Below the pieces are notes generated by a model, which saw nothing but the letters and a program-made list of their open reading frames with translations, was not told where the DNA came from and did no database searches. Shown here in pieces: positions 20,720 through 27,795 of a stretch of 64,000 bases of DNA. Numbering within the stretch: the stretch's first letter is position 1; each line of letters starts with the position of its first letter. Source of the DNA: Pseudomonas sp. GGS8 (GTDB taxonomy: Bacteria > Pseudomonadota > Gammaproteobacteria > Pseudomonadales > Pseudomonadaceae); the NCBI RefSeq assembly GCF_024168645.1, contig NZ_JALJWF010000001.1:3723501-3787500 (forward strand), written 5' to 3'. The position numbers and the translations under genes are program-made.

Positions 20720-21451
20720 ATGTTGCCGTTCTGGATCGCCCTGCAATTTCTGAGCAGCCTGCCGATTCGCCTGCCAGGCATGCCGACGCCCGAGGAGCTG
20801 GGCCGGTCGTTGTTGTTTTATCCGCTGGTCGGCTTGCTGTTCGGCGCTATTCTGTGGGCGCTGAACGGGCTGTTGCAGGGCGCGCCGTTGTTGCTTCACG
20901 CCGCGTTGTTGCTGACCGTGTGGGTGGTGCTCAGCGGCGCGTTGCACCTGGATGGCCTGGCCGATAGCGCCGATGCGTGGCTCGGTGGTTATGGCGACCG
21001 TGAGCGCACGCTCACGATCATGAAAGACCCGCGCAGCGGGCCGATCGCGGTGGTGACGCTGGTGCTGGTGTTGCTGCTCAAGTTCGCCGCGTTGCTGGCG
21101 TTGATCGAGCAGCAGCACAGCGTGGTGCTGATCATTGTTCCACTGATTGCCCGCAGCGCGCTGTTGGGATTATTCCTGACCACACCTTACGTGCGTCCTG
21201 GTGGATTGGGGCAGGCGCTGGCCGATCATCTGCCGCGTCTGGCCGGAAAGCAGGTGTTGGCGGTCGGCGCAGTGGCCTGTGTGCTGATGGCCGGCCTCAG
21301 TGGCGTATGGATGCTAGTGCTGGCGGCTGTGATTTTTGTCTGGTTGCGGCAAGTGATGATGCGGCGACTGGGCGGGACGACTGGCGATACCGCCGGAGCG
21401 TTGCTGGAGTTGCTGGAAGTGGCGCTGCTGGTGGGGCTGGTGCTGCTCTGA
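20720..21451 (+). CDS. cobS: Adenosylcobinamide-GDP ribazoletransferase (cobalamin synthase)
   Basis: 243 aa integral membrane protein (CobV in older Pseudomonas naming). Joins alpha-ribazole to adenosyl-GDP-cobinamide, the last assembly step. N-terminus FWIALQFLSSLPIRLPG and the conserved LHLDGLADSADAWLGGYGDRERTLTIMKDPRSGPI region (about residues 75-110, with the metal-binding DGxxDxxD-like acidic pattern) are diagnostic. Five to six membrane segments. Last gene of the operon. SD GGGAGG precedes it. Confidence 0.95.
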   Translation: MLPFWIALQFLSSLPIRLPGMPTPEELGRSLLFYPLVGLLFGAILWALNGLLQGAPLLLHAALLLTVWVVLSGALHLDGLADSADAWLGGYGDRERTLTIMKDPRSGPIAVVTLVLVLLLKFAALLALIEQQHSVVLIIVPLIARSALLGLFLTTPYVRPGGLGQALADHLPRLAGKQVLAVGAVACVLMAGLSGVWMLVLAAVIFVWLRQVMMRRLGGTTGDTAGALLELLEVALLVGLVLL

Positions 21452-21502
21452 ATTCTCGTCCCTACAGGTAAAATGTGTCGAAAAATTTGCTTTCATTTAA
21501 CC

Positions 21503-21518
21503 GCGGGTATATACACGC
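21503..21518. promoter_or_regulatory. Likely MarR operator at the marR start
   Basis: GCGGGTATATACACGC, 15 of 16 bases identical to the perfect palindrome in front of the next gene (21947-21964). It ends 3 nt before the ATG of the MarR gene, a position that would allow autorepression. Confidence 0.7.
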
Positions 21519-21521
21519 ACC

Positions 21522-21926
21522 ATGCTTCCTTCTCAATGTTTGTGCACTAACCTGCGTCGCGCCGCTCGTGGCGTCAGCAGGCATTACGACGGCGCGCTCG
21601 ACGGCTTCGGGATCAATGTTGCCCAGTATTCTTTGCTGTGCAACCTGCAGCGTCTGGATCAGCCGAGCATCTCGTCTCTGGCCGAGGCCATGGGCCTGGA
21701 TCGCAGCACTCTGGGGCGCAATTTGCGGGTGCTTGAAGGTGAAGGCCTGGTGACGCTGGTCGAGGGCGAGGACATGCGCAATCGTATCGTCCTGCTCACC
21801 GAGACGGGGCGCGACCGTCTGGCAGCGGCCTTGCCGGCCTGGGAAGCGGCGCAGCAGCGGTTGATCGACCGTCTGGGTGCCGAGAAGCGTGAAACCTTGA
21901 TGAAACTGCTGGACGAACTGGCTTGA
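21522..21926 (+). CDS. MarR family transcriptional regulator
   Basis: 134 aa winged-helix regulator. The recognition helix region is ISSLAEAMGLDRSTLGRNLRVLEGEGLV and the wing is EGEDMRNRIVLLTETGRD. N-terminal Cys residues (SQCLCTNLRRAARG) could be redox-sensing, an inference only. No ribosome-binding site is seen before the ATG; instead a palindrome sits there, so the mRNA may be leaderless or the true start slightly inside. The downstream MFS gene carries the same palindrome in its promoter, so this protein very probably controls it and itself. Confidence 0.88.
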   Translation: MLPSQCLCTNLRRAARGVSRHYDGALDGFGINVAQYSLLCNLQRLDQPSISSLAEAMGLDRSTLGRNLRVLEGEGLVTLVEGEDMRNRIVLLTETGRDRLAAALPAWEAAQQRLIDRLGAEKRETLMKLLDELA

Positions 21927-21946
21927 GGCCGGTTTGTTCGATCTTA

Positions 21947-21964
21947 AGCGGGTATATACCCGCT
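21947..21964. promoter_or_regulatory. Perfect 18-bp palindrome, probable MarR operator for the MFS gene
   Basis: AGCGGGTATATACCCGCT is fully self-complementary and lies 14 nt before the MFS ATG, between the marR stop and the MFS ribosome site. A one-mismatch copy lies before marR. Confidence 0.8.
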
Positions 21965-21978
21965 ACCGGAGAATAAGA

Positions 21979-23187
21979 ATGACATCGATGTGGCGTACGT
22001 GCGGTTGGGTGCTGTTGGGCAGTGCGCTGATTCTGGCGTTGTCTCTGGGGGTGCGGCACGGCTTCGGGCTGTTTCTGGCGCCGATGAGCGCCGAGTTCGG
22101 CTGGGGGCGCGAAGTGTTTGCCTTCGCCATTGCCCTGCAGAACCTGATCTGGGGCCTGGCGCAGCCGTTCACCGGCGCATTGGCCGACCGCTTTGGCGCC
22201 GCGAAGGTGGTGTTGATCGGTGGTGTTCTATACGCCTTGGGTCTGGTGTTCATGGGCTTGTCCGATTCGGCGGTGACCTTGTCCTTGAGCGCCGGGTTGT
22301 TGATCGGTATCGGCCTGTCCGGCACCTCGTTCTCGGTGATCCTCGGCGTGGTCGGTCGTGCTGTGCCGCCGGAAAAGCGCAGCATGGGCATGGGGATCGC
22401 CAGTGCCGCCGGTTCCTTCGGTCAATTCGCCATGTTGCCCGGTACGCTAGGACTGATCGGCTGGCTGGGCTGGTCCGCGGCATTGTTGGTGCTTGGCCTG
22501 CTGGTGGCGCTGATCGTGCCGCTGGTGAGCATGCTTAAAGACAAACCACTGCCGGTGCTTGGGCATGAGCAAACACTGTCTGAAGCGCTGCGCGAAGCCT
22601 GCTCCCATTCGGGGTTCTGGCTGTTGGCGTTCGGTTTTTTTGTTTGCGGTTTTCAAGTGGTGTTCATCGGCGTGCACCTGCCGGCCTATCTGGTGGATCA
22701 ACACCTGCCAGCCTCTGTCGGCACTACGGTGCTGGCGCTGATCGGGCTGTTCAATATCTTTGGTACTTATACGGCGGGCTGGCTTGGCGGGCGGATGTCT
22801 AAACCGCGCTTGCTCACCGGTTTGTATCTATTGCGGGCGATGGTGATTGTGCTGTTCCTCTGGGCACCGGTCACGCAGGTCACGGCGTATTTGTTCGGCA
22901 TGGCGATGGGCTTTCTCTGGTTGTCGACGGTGCCTTTGACCAACGGCACGGTGGCCACGTTATTCGGCGTCCGAAATCTGTCCATGCTCGGTGGGATTGT
23001 TTTCCTGTTCCACCAACTGGGCTCGTTCCTTGGTGGTTGGTTGGGTGGGGTGGTGTATGACCGAACCGGGAGCTACGACTTGATCTGGCAGGTGGCGATT
23101 CTCTTGAGTCTGATGGCCGCAGCCCTGAACTGGCCAGTGCGCGAGCAGCCGGTGGCGCGTCTGCAAACCCAGGTGAGCACCGCATGA
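21979..23187 (+). CDS. MFS transporter (OFA/YbfB-like), MarR-linked
   Basis: 402 aa, twelve predicted membrane segments. The open frame begins 15 codons upstream inside the palindrome, but ATG at 21979 follows GGAGAA and gives MTSMWRTCGWVLLGSALILAL. Loop motif ALADRFGAAKVVLIGGVLYALG is the MFS signature A; LGVRHGFGLFLAPMSAEFGWGREVFAFA resembles oxalate/formate-type and monocarboxylate MFS proteins. Substrate unknown. It overlaps a 40-codon ORF by 4 nt and is likely derepressed when the MarR ligand is present. Confidence 0.88.
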   Translation: MTSMWRTCGWVLLGSALILALSLGVRHGFGLFLAPMSAEFGWGREVFAFAIALQNLIWGLAQPFTGALADRFGAAKVVLIGGVLYALGLVFMGLSDSAVTLSLSAGLLIGIGLSGTSFSVILGVVGRAVPPEKRSMGMGIASAAGSFGQFAMLPGTLGLIGWLGWSAALLVLGLLVALIVPLVSMLKDKPLPVLGHEQTLSEALREACSHSGFWLLAFGFFVCGFQVVFIGVHLPAYLVDQHLPASVGTTVLALIGLFNIFGTYTAGWLGGRMSKPRLLTGLYLLRAMVIVLFLWAPVTQVTAYLFGMAMGFLWLSTVPLTNGTVATLFGVRNLSMLGGIVFLFHQLGSFLGGWLGGVVYDRTGSYDLIWQVAILLSLMAAALNWPVREQPVARLQTQVSTA

Positions 23188-23306
23188 ACAGTCTTTGGCC
23201 GCGGATGGCTGCCATCACCGTCGGCGTATTGTTGCTGGCCCTGGTTTGGTGGGGCTGGCATCAGGGTGGGCTGGCATTGATGCAGCTGGGCATGGGGGGT
23301 TGCTAG
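23184..23306 (+). CDS. Small single-span membrane protein, coupled to the MFS gene
   Basis: 40 aa (MNSLWPRMAAITVGVLLLAL, then VWWGWHQGG and a Gly-rich end). One hydrophobic segment, about residues 9-22. The ATG overlaps the MFS stop (ATGA), the strongest argument that it is real. The stop codon lies in a short direct repeat TGCTAGCGAGC. I do not know a family for it; it could be an accessory subunit of the transporter. Confidence 0.55.
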   Translation: MNSLWPRMAAITVGVLLLALVWWGWHQGGLALMQLGMGGC

Positions 23307-23377
23307 CGAGCTGCTTGCTAGCGAGCGGCGAAGGCGAGTAGTTTCGCGTTCTGACGATAGTTCAAGGATGCACCGAC

Positions 23378-23929
23378 ATGCCGATGCGTTGGCTTGCAGT
23401 TCCCGCGTTGCTGATGGTTTTTTCCGGGCTGGCTCAGGCAGCAGAATGCCCGGAGCTGTTACAAGGCTCATTGCCGAAGCTGCGCGCCAAGGAGTCCATC
23501 GATCTGTGCCAGCGCTTCGCAGGCAAGCCGCTGGTGGTGGTCAATACCGCGAGCTTCTGTGGCTTCGCCCCGCAGTTCAAAGGCCTTGAGGCGCTGTATC
23601 AGCGTTACAAGGATCAAGGGCTTGAAGTGGTCGGTGTTCCCTCCAATGACTTCAAGCAAGAGGCCAAGGACGGCGCAGAGACTGCCAAGGTCTGTTACGT
23701 GAACTATGGCGTGACCTTCACCATGACCGAGCCGCAGAAAGTCCGCGGCGATGACGCCACGCATTTGTTCAAGGTCCTTGCCGAACAAAGCAGTTCGCCG
23801 AAGTGGAATTTCTACAAATACGTAGTCGATCGCCAAGGCAACGTGATTGCCAATTTCTCCAGTCTGACCAAGCCCGACAATCCCGAGTTCATCGAGGCGG
23901 TGGAGAAAGCCCTGGCCTCGAAACCCTGA
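23378..23929 (+). CDS. Exported glutathione peroxidase family protein
   Basis: 183 aa with signal peptide [21 protein letters not shown], so periplasmic. The peroxidatic residue is Cys (TGT codon) in [18 protein letters not shown]; the resolving-Gln region is [13 protein letters not shown] and the Trp motif is [14 protein letters not shown]. Reduces hydroperoxides, in bacteria usually with thioredoxin-like donors. It lies 70 nt after the small MFS-linked ORF and ends at a strong terminator. Confidence 0.9.
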   Translation: MPMRWLAVPALLMVFSGLAQAAECPELLQGSLPKLRAKESIDLCQRFAGKPLVVVNTASFCGFAPQFKGLEALYQRYKDQGLEVVGVPSNDFKQEAKDGAETAKVCYVNYGVTFTMTEPQKVRGDDATHLFKVLAEQSSSPKWNFYKYVVDRQGNVIANFSSLTKPDNPEFIEAVEKALASKP

Positions 23930-23941
23930 TCGACGCGCACG

Positions 23942-23980
23942 AAAAAGCCCCGCCTCTGTACAAGAGTGCGGGGCTTTTTC
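23942..23980. terminator. Bidirectional terminator between gpx-like gene and fadL-like gene
   Basis: 12-bp stem AAAAAGCCCCGC / GCGGGGCTTTTT. A- and T-runs on both sides let it serve the convergent transcripts. Confidence 0.9.
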
Positions 23981-24018
23981 AGTTCAGGCGGCGAGGGGGT
24001 CAGGTTCGCCGTGAATTA

Positions 24019-25290
24019 TCAGAAACGGTAGGTCGCGCCTACACCGAAACCGTTCGCCCAGTTTTCATACTTGGCGTTGTAGCTCTGGCCACGGTTGTTG
24101 CTGTTGTTGATCTTTACCGACTCTTCACGCAAGTATGAGTACGCCACGTCGATGGTCAGATCGTCGGTCGGGCTCCAGCCGGCGCCCAGGCTGAAAATCT
24201 TGCGATCGCCCGTCGGGATGCGTGGGGAGCGATTGACGTTGTTGGTCGGTGCCTGGTCAAAGGACAGGCCGGTACGCAGCACCCATTCCTTGTTCAGCTT
24301 GTAGGACGCGCCGATGGCGTGAGCCCAGGTGTCGTGCCAGTTCTGTTCTTCGGTGATGCTGCCGAACTGGCCATTGAGGATGGCCGGCACGCCTTTGTTT
24401 TCGACGGTGATGTCTTTCAGGCGGCTCCAGCGAGTCCAGGTGCTGCCTGCGTAGAGGGTCCACTTGTCATTCAGCTCATGAGTAAGCGAGAGGTCGACCG
24501 ACTCAGGGGTGGTCAGGTCCAGCGAAGCATCGTACTTCTGGCTTGGGTTCTGACCCAGAGCCCCGAGGAGGCTGTAGTTGACCTTGGTGTCACCTTCGAG
24601 CTTGTACTTCACTTTCGAGTGGTAGGTCAGGCCAACGCGAGTGCTGTCGGTAGCTTGAACCAGGATACCGATGTTGTAGCCCAGCGCGGTGTCGTCACCC
24701 TTGATCTTGACGTTACCGTCCGGCGCGCGCGGGTTCAGTGACAGATTCGATTCGAGGGTGCCATCAATGCGGTTGATGGTCGGACCGAAGCCGATCGACA
24801 CCTTGTCGTTGAAGGCGTAGCTGACGGTCGGTTGCAAGGTCATGACTTTTACTTCGCTCTTGCTGCCGAAGTAGCGGCCGGCAAAGCCATTCTCGTAGTC
24901 GGTCACCAGGCCGAATGGTGCATACATGCCGATACCGAATGCCCAATGGTCATCGATTGGCTTGACGTAGTAACCCATTGGCACGGCGACCAGGGGAACC
25001 ATGTCGCCATCGTTGCTGCCGCCGTTCGGTCTGGAGCTGGCGTGGCTGATGTCAGTGTGGGCATCGAGCAGTGCAACGCCGCCTGTCACTTGTTCGCGCT
25101 TGAGGCGAGACATACCGGCAGGGTTGCCGAAAATGGTGCTTGCATCGTCGGCAGAGGAAGATCGCCCGGCAAAACCAGTACCCATCCCGCTGATACTCTG
25201 TTCGTTGATGGCGAAGCCACTTGCGAAGATCTGGGTGGATGCCAAGGCAACGGCAAGACTAAGGGTGGTTTTGAGCATTACTTTTTTCAT
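24019..25290 (-). CDS. OmpP1/FadL family outer-membrane transporter
   Basis: 423 aa, outer-membrane beta barrel for hydrophobic substrates such as long-chain fatty acids. Signal peptide LKTTLSLAVALASTQIFASG; the N-terminal plug begins FAINEQSISGMGTGFAGRSS and has the NPAGMSRL motif of FadL. The C-terminus ends in Phe (GVGATYRF), the normal outer-membrane assembly signal. Full length. Own promoter upstream (25291-25436). It sits next to the glutathione peroxidase as in other pseudomonads. Confidence 0.93.
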   Translation of the reverse strand: MKKVMLKTTLSLAVALASTQIFASGFAINEQSISGMGTGFAGRSSSADDASTIFGNPAGMSRLKREQVTGGVALLDAHTDISHASSRPNGGSNDGDMVPLVAVPMGYYVKPIDDHWAFGIGMYAPFGLVTDYENGFAGRYFGSKSEVKVMTLQPTVSYAFNDKVSIGFGPTINRIDGTLESNLSLNPRAPDGNVKIKGDDTALGYNIGILVQATDSTRVGLTYHSKVKYKLEGDTKVNYSLLGALGQNPSQKYDASLDLTTPESVDLSLTHELNDKWTLYAGSTWTRWSRLKDITVENKGVPAILNGQFGSITEEQNWHDTWAHAIGASYKLNKEWVLRTGLSFDQAPTNNVNRSPRIPTGDRKIFSLGAGWSPTDDLTIDVAYSYLREESVKINNSNNRGQSYNAKYENWANGFGVGATYRF

Positions 25291-25436
25291 TATTAGAACT
25301 CCTGGTGATCACCGGGGCGAAAATTACCAACATTTTCGTCCGGGCGCCATAGCCTGTATCGCTGGAGTTAGAGTGGTTTTGTAGGACAATCCGACCAGAA
25401 TCGCGACCTGTTGTGCGATTTTTGGAAATGGGCGGG

Positions 25437-25919
25437 TCAGCAGGCGACCTGATTCAGCGGTGAAACACAGGTTTGCCAGGCGCAGGTGAAGTCTCGCAGA
25501 CGACCTTGAGGCTGGAAGGTCTGGCGCCAGATTCGGGCCATTCCCAGCACGTCATCGGAGGCGGGGAGGGGAGTGTTCTGTTCTTCTACCAGTAGCCAGG
25601 CGATGGCGGTGGCGTAACGCAGGTTGACGGTCAATTCCAGATGCGGCCCGCTGAGAAAAGCATGCTGGCTGGCCAGGCCGCGAACCAGGCTCGCCCGTTC
25701 CGGGTCCAGGGCCAGGTAGTGATCCCAGAGGGCCTGGTGGCGGGGTTCGGCGATTCGGTACAAGCCGTGTCCACGGCGGTCATGCAGGGCTGAACCAAGG
25801 GCTGACTGACTGGCGGCAATGCCCAGCAGCAGGGATTCGGCAGTCGCGCTATGGCGTCCGAGGTAGATCAATGTCGGACGGATCACATAACGGCACAGTT
25901 CGCTGGCAGCGATACCCAT
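25437..25919 (-). CDS. Conserved hypothetical protein
   Basis: 160 aa, soluble. Visible blocks: SELCRYVIRPTLIYLGRHSATAESLLLGIAASQSALG at the N-terminus (residues 6-42), HGLYRIAEPRHQALWDHYLA, and LRYATAIAWLLVEEQ. It looks like one of the Pseudomonas proteins that resemble a bacteriophage P7-type lysis/glycosidase-like fold in its N-terminal half, but I cannot show that. SD GAGGG precedes the ATG. No enzyme motif seen. Confidence 0.75.
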   Translation of the reverse strand: MGIAASELCRYVIRPTLIYLGRHSATAESLLLGIAASQSALGSALHDRRGHGLYRIAEPRHQALWDHYLALDPERASLVRGLASQHAFLSGPHLELTVNLRYATAIAWLLVEEQNTPLPASDDVLGMARIWRQTFQPQGRLRDFTCAWQTCVSPLNQVAC

Positions 25920-26141
25920 AAAGCCCTCGAAACATGAAGTGGTCGGCGATACCTGAAGGAGGCCTTGGCAGCTGTGAATCGAATCAGGCTCGCCGGAAGC
26001 GGATCAAGCCGCTTGAGTTGAAGTGTAGTGTCATTATTTTGCTGTAAAGGACTGTTTTTAAAATATTTCCGGCTTCGAGTTATAACTGTTATATCGGTTA
26101 GTGCTTAGGCAACAGGGACAAAAAGAGAAATATCGGGCAAT

Positions 26142-26170
26142 AAAAAGCCCCGCTTTTCAGCGGGGCCTTT
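26142..26170 (-). terminator. Terminator of the 74-aa gene
   Basis: Stem AAGCCCCGCT... / AGCGGGGCCTT with the T-run (TTTTTATT) on the minus side, 25 nt after the stop of the minus-strand gene. Confidence 0.85.
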
Positions 26171-26194
26171 GAGGTTTTCAGCGTTACTGGCGTC

Positions 26195-26419
26195 TCAGGC
26201 AACCAGTGCCTGGCGAGTACGCTCGATCACAGCCTGCAGTGGTTCGGCGCTGGAGTATTGATCGGGGTACAGGCGTTCGCTGTGACGAGCGATGCCGTGT
26301 TCGTTGACCAGGGTAAAGCTGAAGCAGCCTTTGCGAGCGGCCATGATCAGGCAATTCATTGGTGCAAAAGCGTTGGTTAGGGTGCGAATGGCATCCTGAG
26401 TGTGGATTTGAGTAGACAT
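26195..26419 (-). CDS. Small conserved hypothetical protein (DUF1652-like size)
   Basis: 74 aa. Layout NAFAPMNCLIMAARKGCFSFTLVNEHGIARHSERLYPDQYSS then a C-terminal helix LQAVIERTRQALVA. The size, the PMNC start and the final helix recall small Pseudomonas DUF1652-type proteins, but the match is loose and I would not assign it. Weak SD (AGGAACA). It has a dedicated terminator, and its upstream region (26471-26520) can fold. Confidence 0.7.
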   Translation of the reverse strand: MSTQIHTQDAIRTLTNAFAPMNCLIMAARKGCFSFTLVNEHGIARHSERLYPDQYSSAEPLQAVIERTRQALVA

Positions 26420-26470
26420 AATCGGGTGTTCCTACAAGCGACACGGATAAGAACCGTGCAAAGTTAAAAC

Positions 26471-26520
26471 GTTCCAGTGACGACGACCACCATTGGTCGA
26501 ACGAAGAACCCGACTGGAAC
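26471..26520 (-). promoter_or_regulatory. Nested inverted repeats upstream of the 74-aa gene
   Basis: Outer arms GTTCCAGT (26471-26478) and ACTGGAAC (26513-26520) enclose GACCA/TGGTC (26485-26498). They lie 50-100 nt upstream of the start codon on the minus strand, where a 5' leader or operator would be. Confidence 0.4.
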
Positions 26521-26720
26521 AAAGCAGCCAGTTTGAAGCGCTGATAAGTTGGCGCGCTTGGGCTGGCAGGTAGGTACTTAGGAGGGCAGGCAACACAGCA
26601 GGGGCAAAGGTTCTGGGCCCGGGGTGAAGATCCTGATCAATTTGCAGGTTGGTTCGGTCAGAGTAAGTGAACTTCGCAACACCCTTTGCTTTCGATTCAA
26701 AGGCTGTGTTGGCGCAAGAT

Positions 26721-27077
26721 TTACCTGGAAACCATCGAGGTGGTCGATCCCGCTTTGTCGGTGAAGGCTTCTCTTAAGGAAGGCTGACCGGGAGGATTTG
26801 TTCGACCAGAATTGACTTTCAGCTTGGTACTAACGCCGCGGATACTAACGGATTGAATGGCCGAAGGGAAGCCTGTTCGCAAAAATACACTGGAGTGCTG
26901 GCCGACCACCTCCGCAAGAGCTGTCGGAAAATCTAATCGGCCGACACGTGCCCCGCAATAGCCCAAAAATCGGTCGTTGATCCGAGAGGGCGATCGAGCC
27001 AGGATCAACCTGTGGTGCGGGTCGTCGGGTTTATCCCCTGGCGTTACCAAAAAAACGCGCCGAAAAAGCGCACCCAT
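26721..27077 (-). CDS. Uncertain ORF, possibly a decayed gene or repeat element
   Basis: 118 aa from the ATG at 27077, which has GAGGTGG 5 nt upstream; the frame extends 16 codons more. The N-terminus reads MGALFRRVFLVTPGDKPDD. Composition is rich in Arg, Ser and Pro with few aliphatic residues and no recognisable domain, more like translated non-coding DNA than a folded protein. Listed because the ribosome site is good and the gap is large. Confidence 0.25.
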   Translation of the reverse strand: MGALFRRVFLVTPGDKPDDPHHRLILARSPSRINDRFLGYCGARVGRLDFPTALAEVVGQHSSVFLRTGFPSAIQSVSIRGVSTKLKVNSGRTNPPGQPSLREAFTDKAGSTTSMVSR

Positions 27078-27284
27078 ATAACCACCTCGCAGGTACTTGT
27101 GCACATAAGTTGCGCGGACTGTCATCCCACTGTCATCCTCGCTTCACCGGGGGTGGGTGCCTGTAATGAAAATTTAAGTCAATGAAAAACATCGCTTTTT
27201 TTTACTGGTGAAAAAATCGTCAGTTTGACCGCGAGCCCCATTCCACACGGCTTTGCGCGAGTTCAAGCGCGGTTGTCCACTGAG

Positions 27285-27306
27285 TTATCCACAGCTTCTG
27301 TGGATT
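27285..27306. promoter_or_regulatory. Inverted pair of DnaA-box-like 9-mers
   Basis: TTATCCACA at 27285-27293 is a perfect DnaA box; TGTGGATT at 27299-27306 is an inverted near match. They lie about 105 nt before the Sel1-like gene and rmuC. Confidence 0.5.
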
Positions 27307-27410
27307 GTCCCGAGCGCTTGCTCTAGGACGGGCGTGCAGGCTTTTTCGACTTTACCTGTACGAAAAAAAGAGTAGAGTGGCGCGCCTTCCGATCTGCTCC
27401 ACAGTGCTTT

Positions 27411-27734
27411 ATGAAGTTTCGCTCAGTACCAGTCTCTGCGGCCTCAACAACCTCCAGCATTAACCCACCCAAGCGCTTTTCGATGCGTGTGGCCGAGTGG
27501 CTACTGGACAGCCCGCGTCTGGGCGAAAACCCCAATGTAAAACACTTTGCCGGACGTTTGCTCAAGCAACCTGCCCGTGAAGGCGTGGTGGCCGCGCAAA
27601 GCCGCCTCGGCCAATTGATGTGCCGCGAATGCGGGAACGCCCGGGATCGCCGCATTGGCCAGGAACTGTTGCGCCAGGCCGCACGCGCAGGGGACCGACG
27701 CGCCCAGCAGGAACTCGGCCTGATCGAAGACTGA
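27411..27734 (+). CDS. Small Sel1-like repeat protein
   Basis: 107 aa, basic. The C-terminal half has Sel1/TPR-like helices: AAQSRLGQLMCRECGNARDRRIGQ and LLRQAARAGDRRAQQELGLI. An internal ATG at 27483 (MRVAEWLLDSP) is an alternative start. It lies 61 nt upstream of rmuC, an arrangement common in Pseudomonas. Probably a cytoplasmic protein-interaction module; no known partner. Confidence 0.75.
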   Translation: MKFRSVPVSAASTTSSINPPKRFSMRVAEWLLDSPRLGENPNVKHFAGRLLKQPAREGVVAAQSRLGQLMCRECGNARDRRIGQELLRQAARAGDRRAQQELGLIED

Positions 27735-27795
27735 GCTGTCCAAGACCTGACGCCTTGGTTAACCTTCACGCTTTATCTAATCGGCAGGAGTGGCT

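Larger units (their letters stand above)
26521..27410. other. Gene-poor stretch of about 890 nt
   Basis: Moderate GC compared with the flanks and no convincing full gene. It holds one minus-strand ORF of uncertain status (26721-27077), a T-rich hairpin on the minus strand (GCGC stems near 27050-27070), and the inverted DnaA-box-like pair at 27285-27306. Confidence 0.5.

Noticed and set aside
23378..23929. Selenocysteine in the glutathione peroxidase
   Set aside because: The active-site codon is TGT (Cys) and there is no in-frame TGA.
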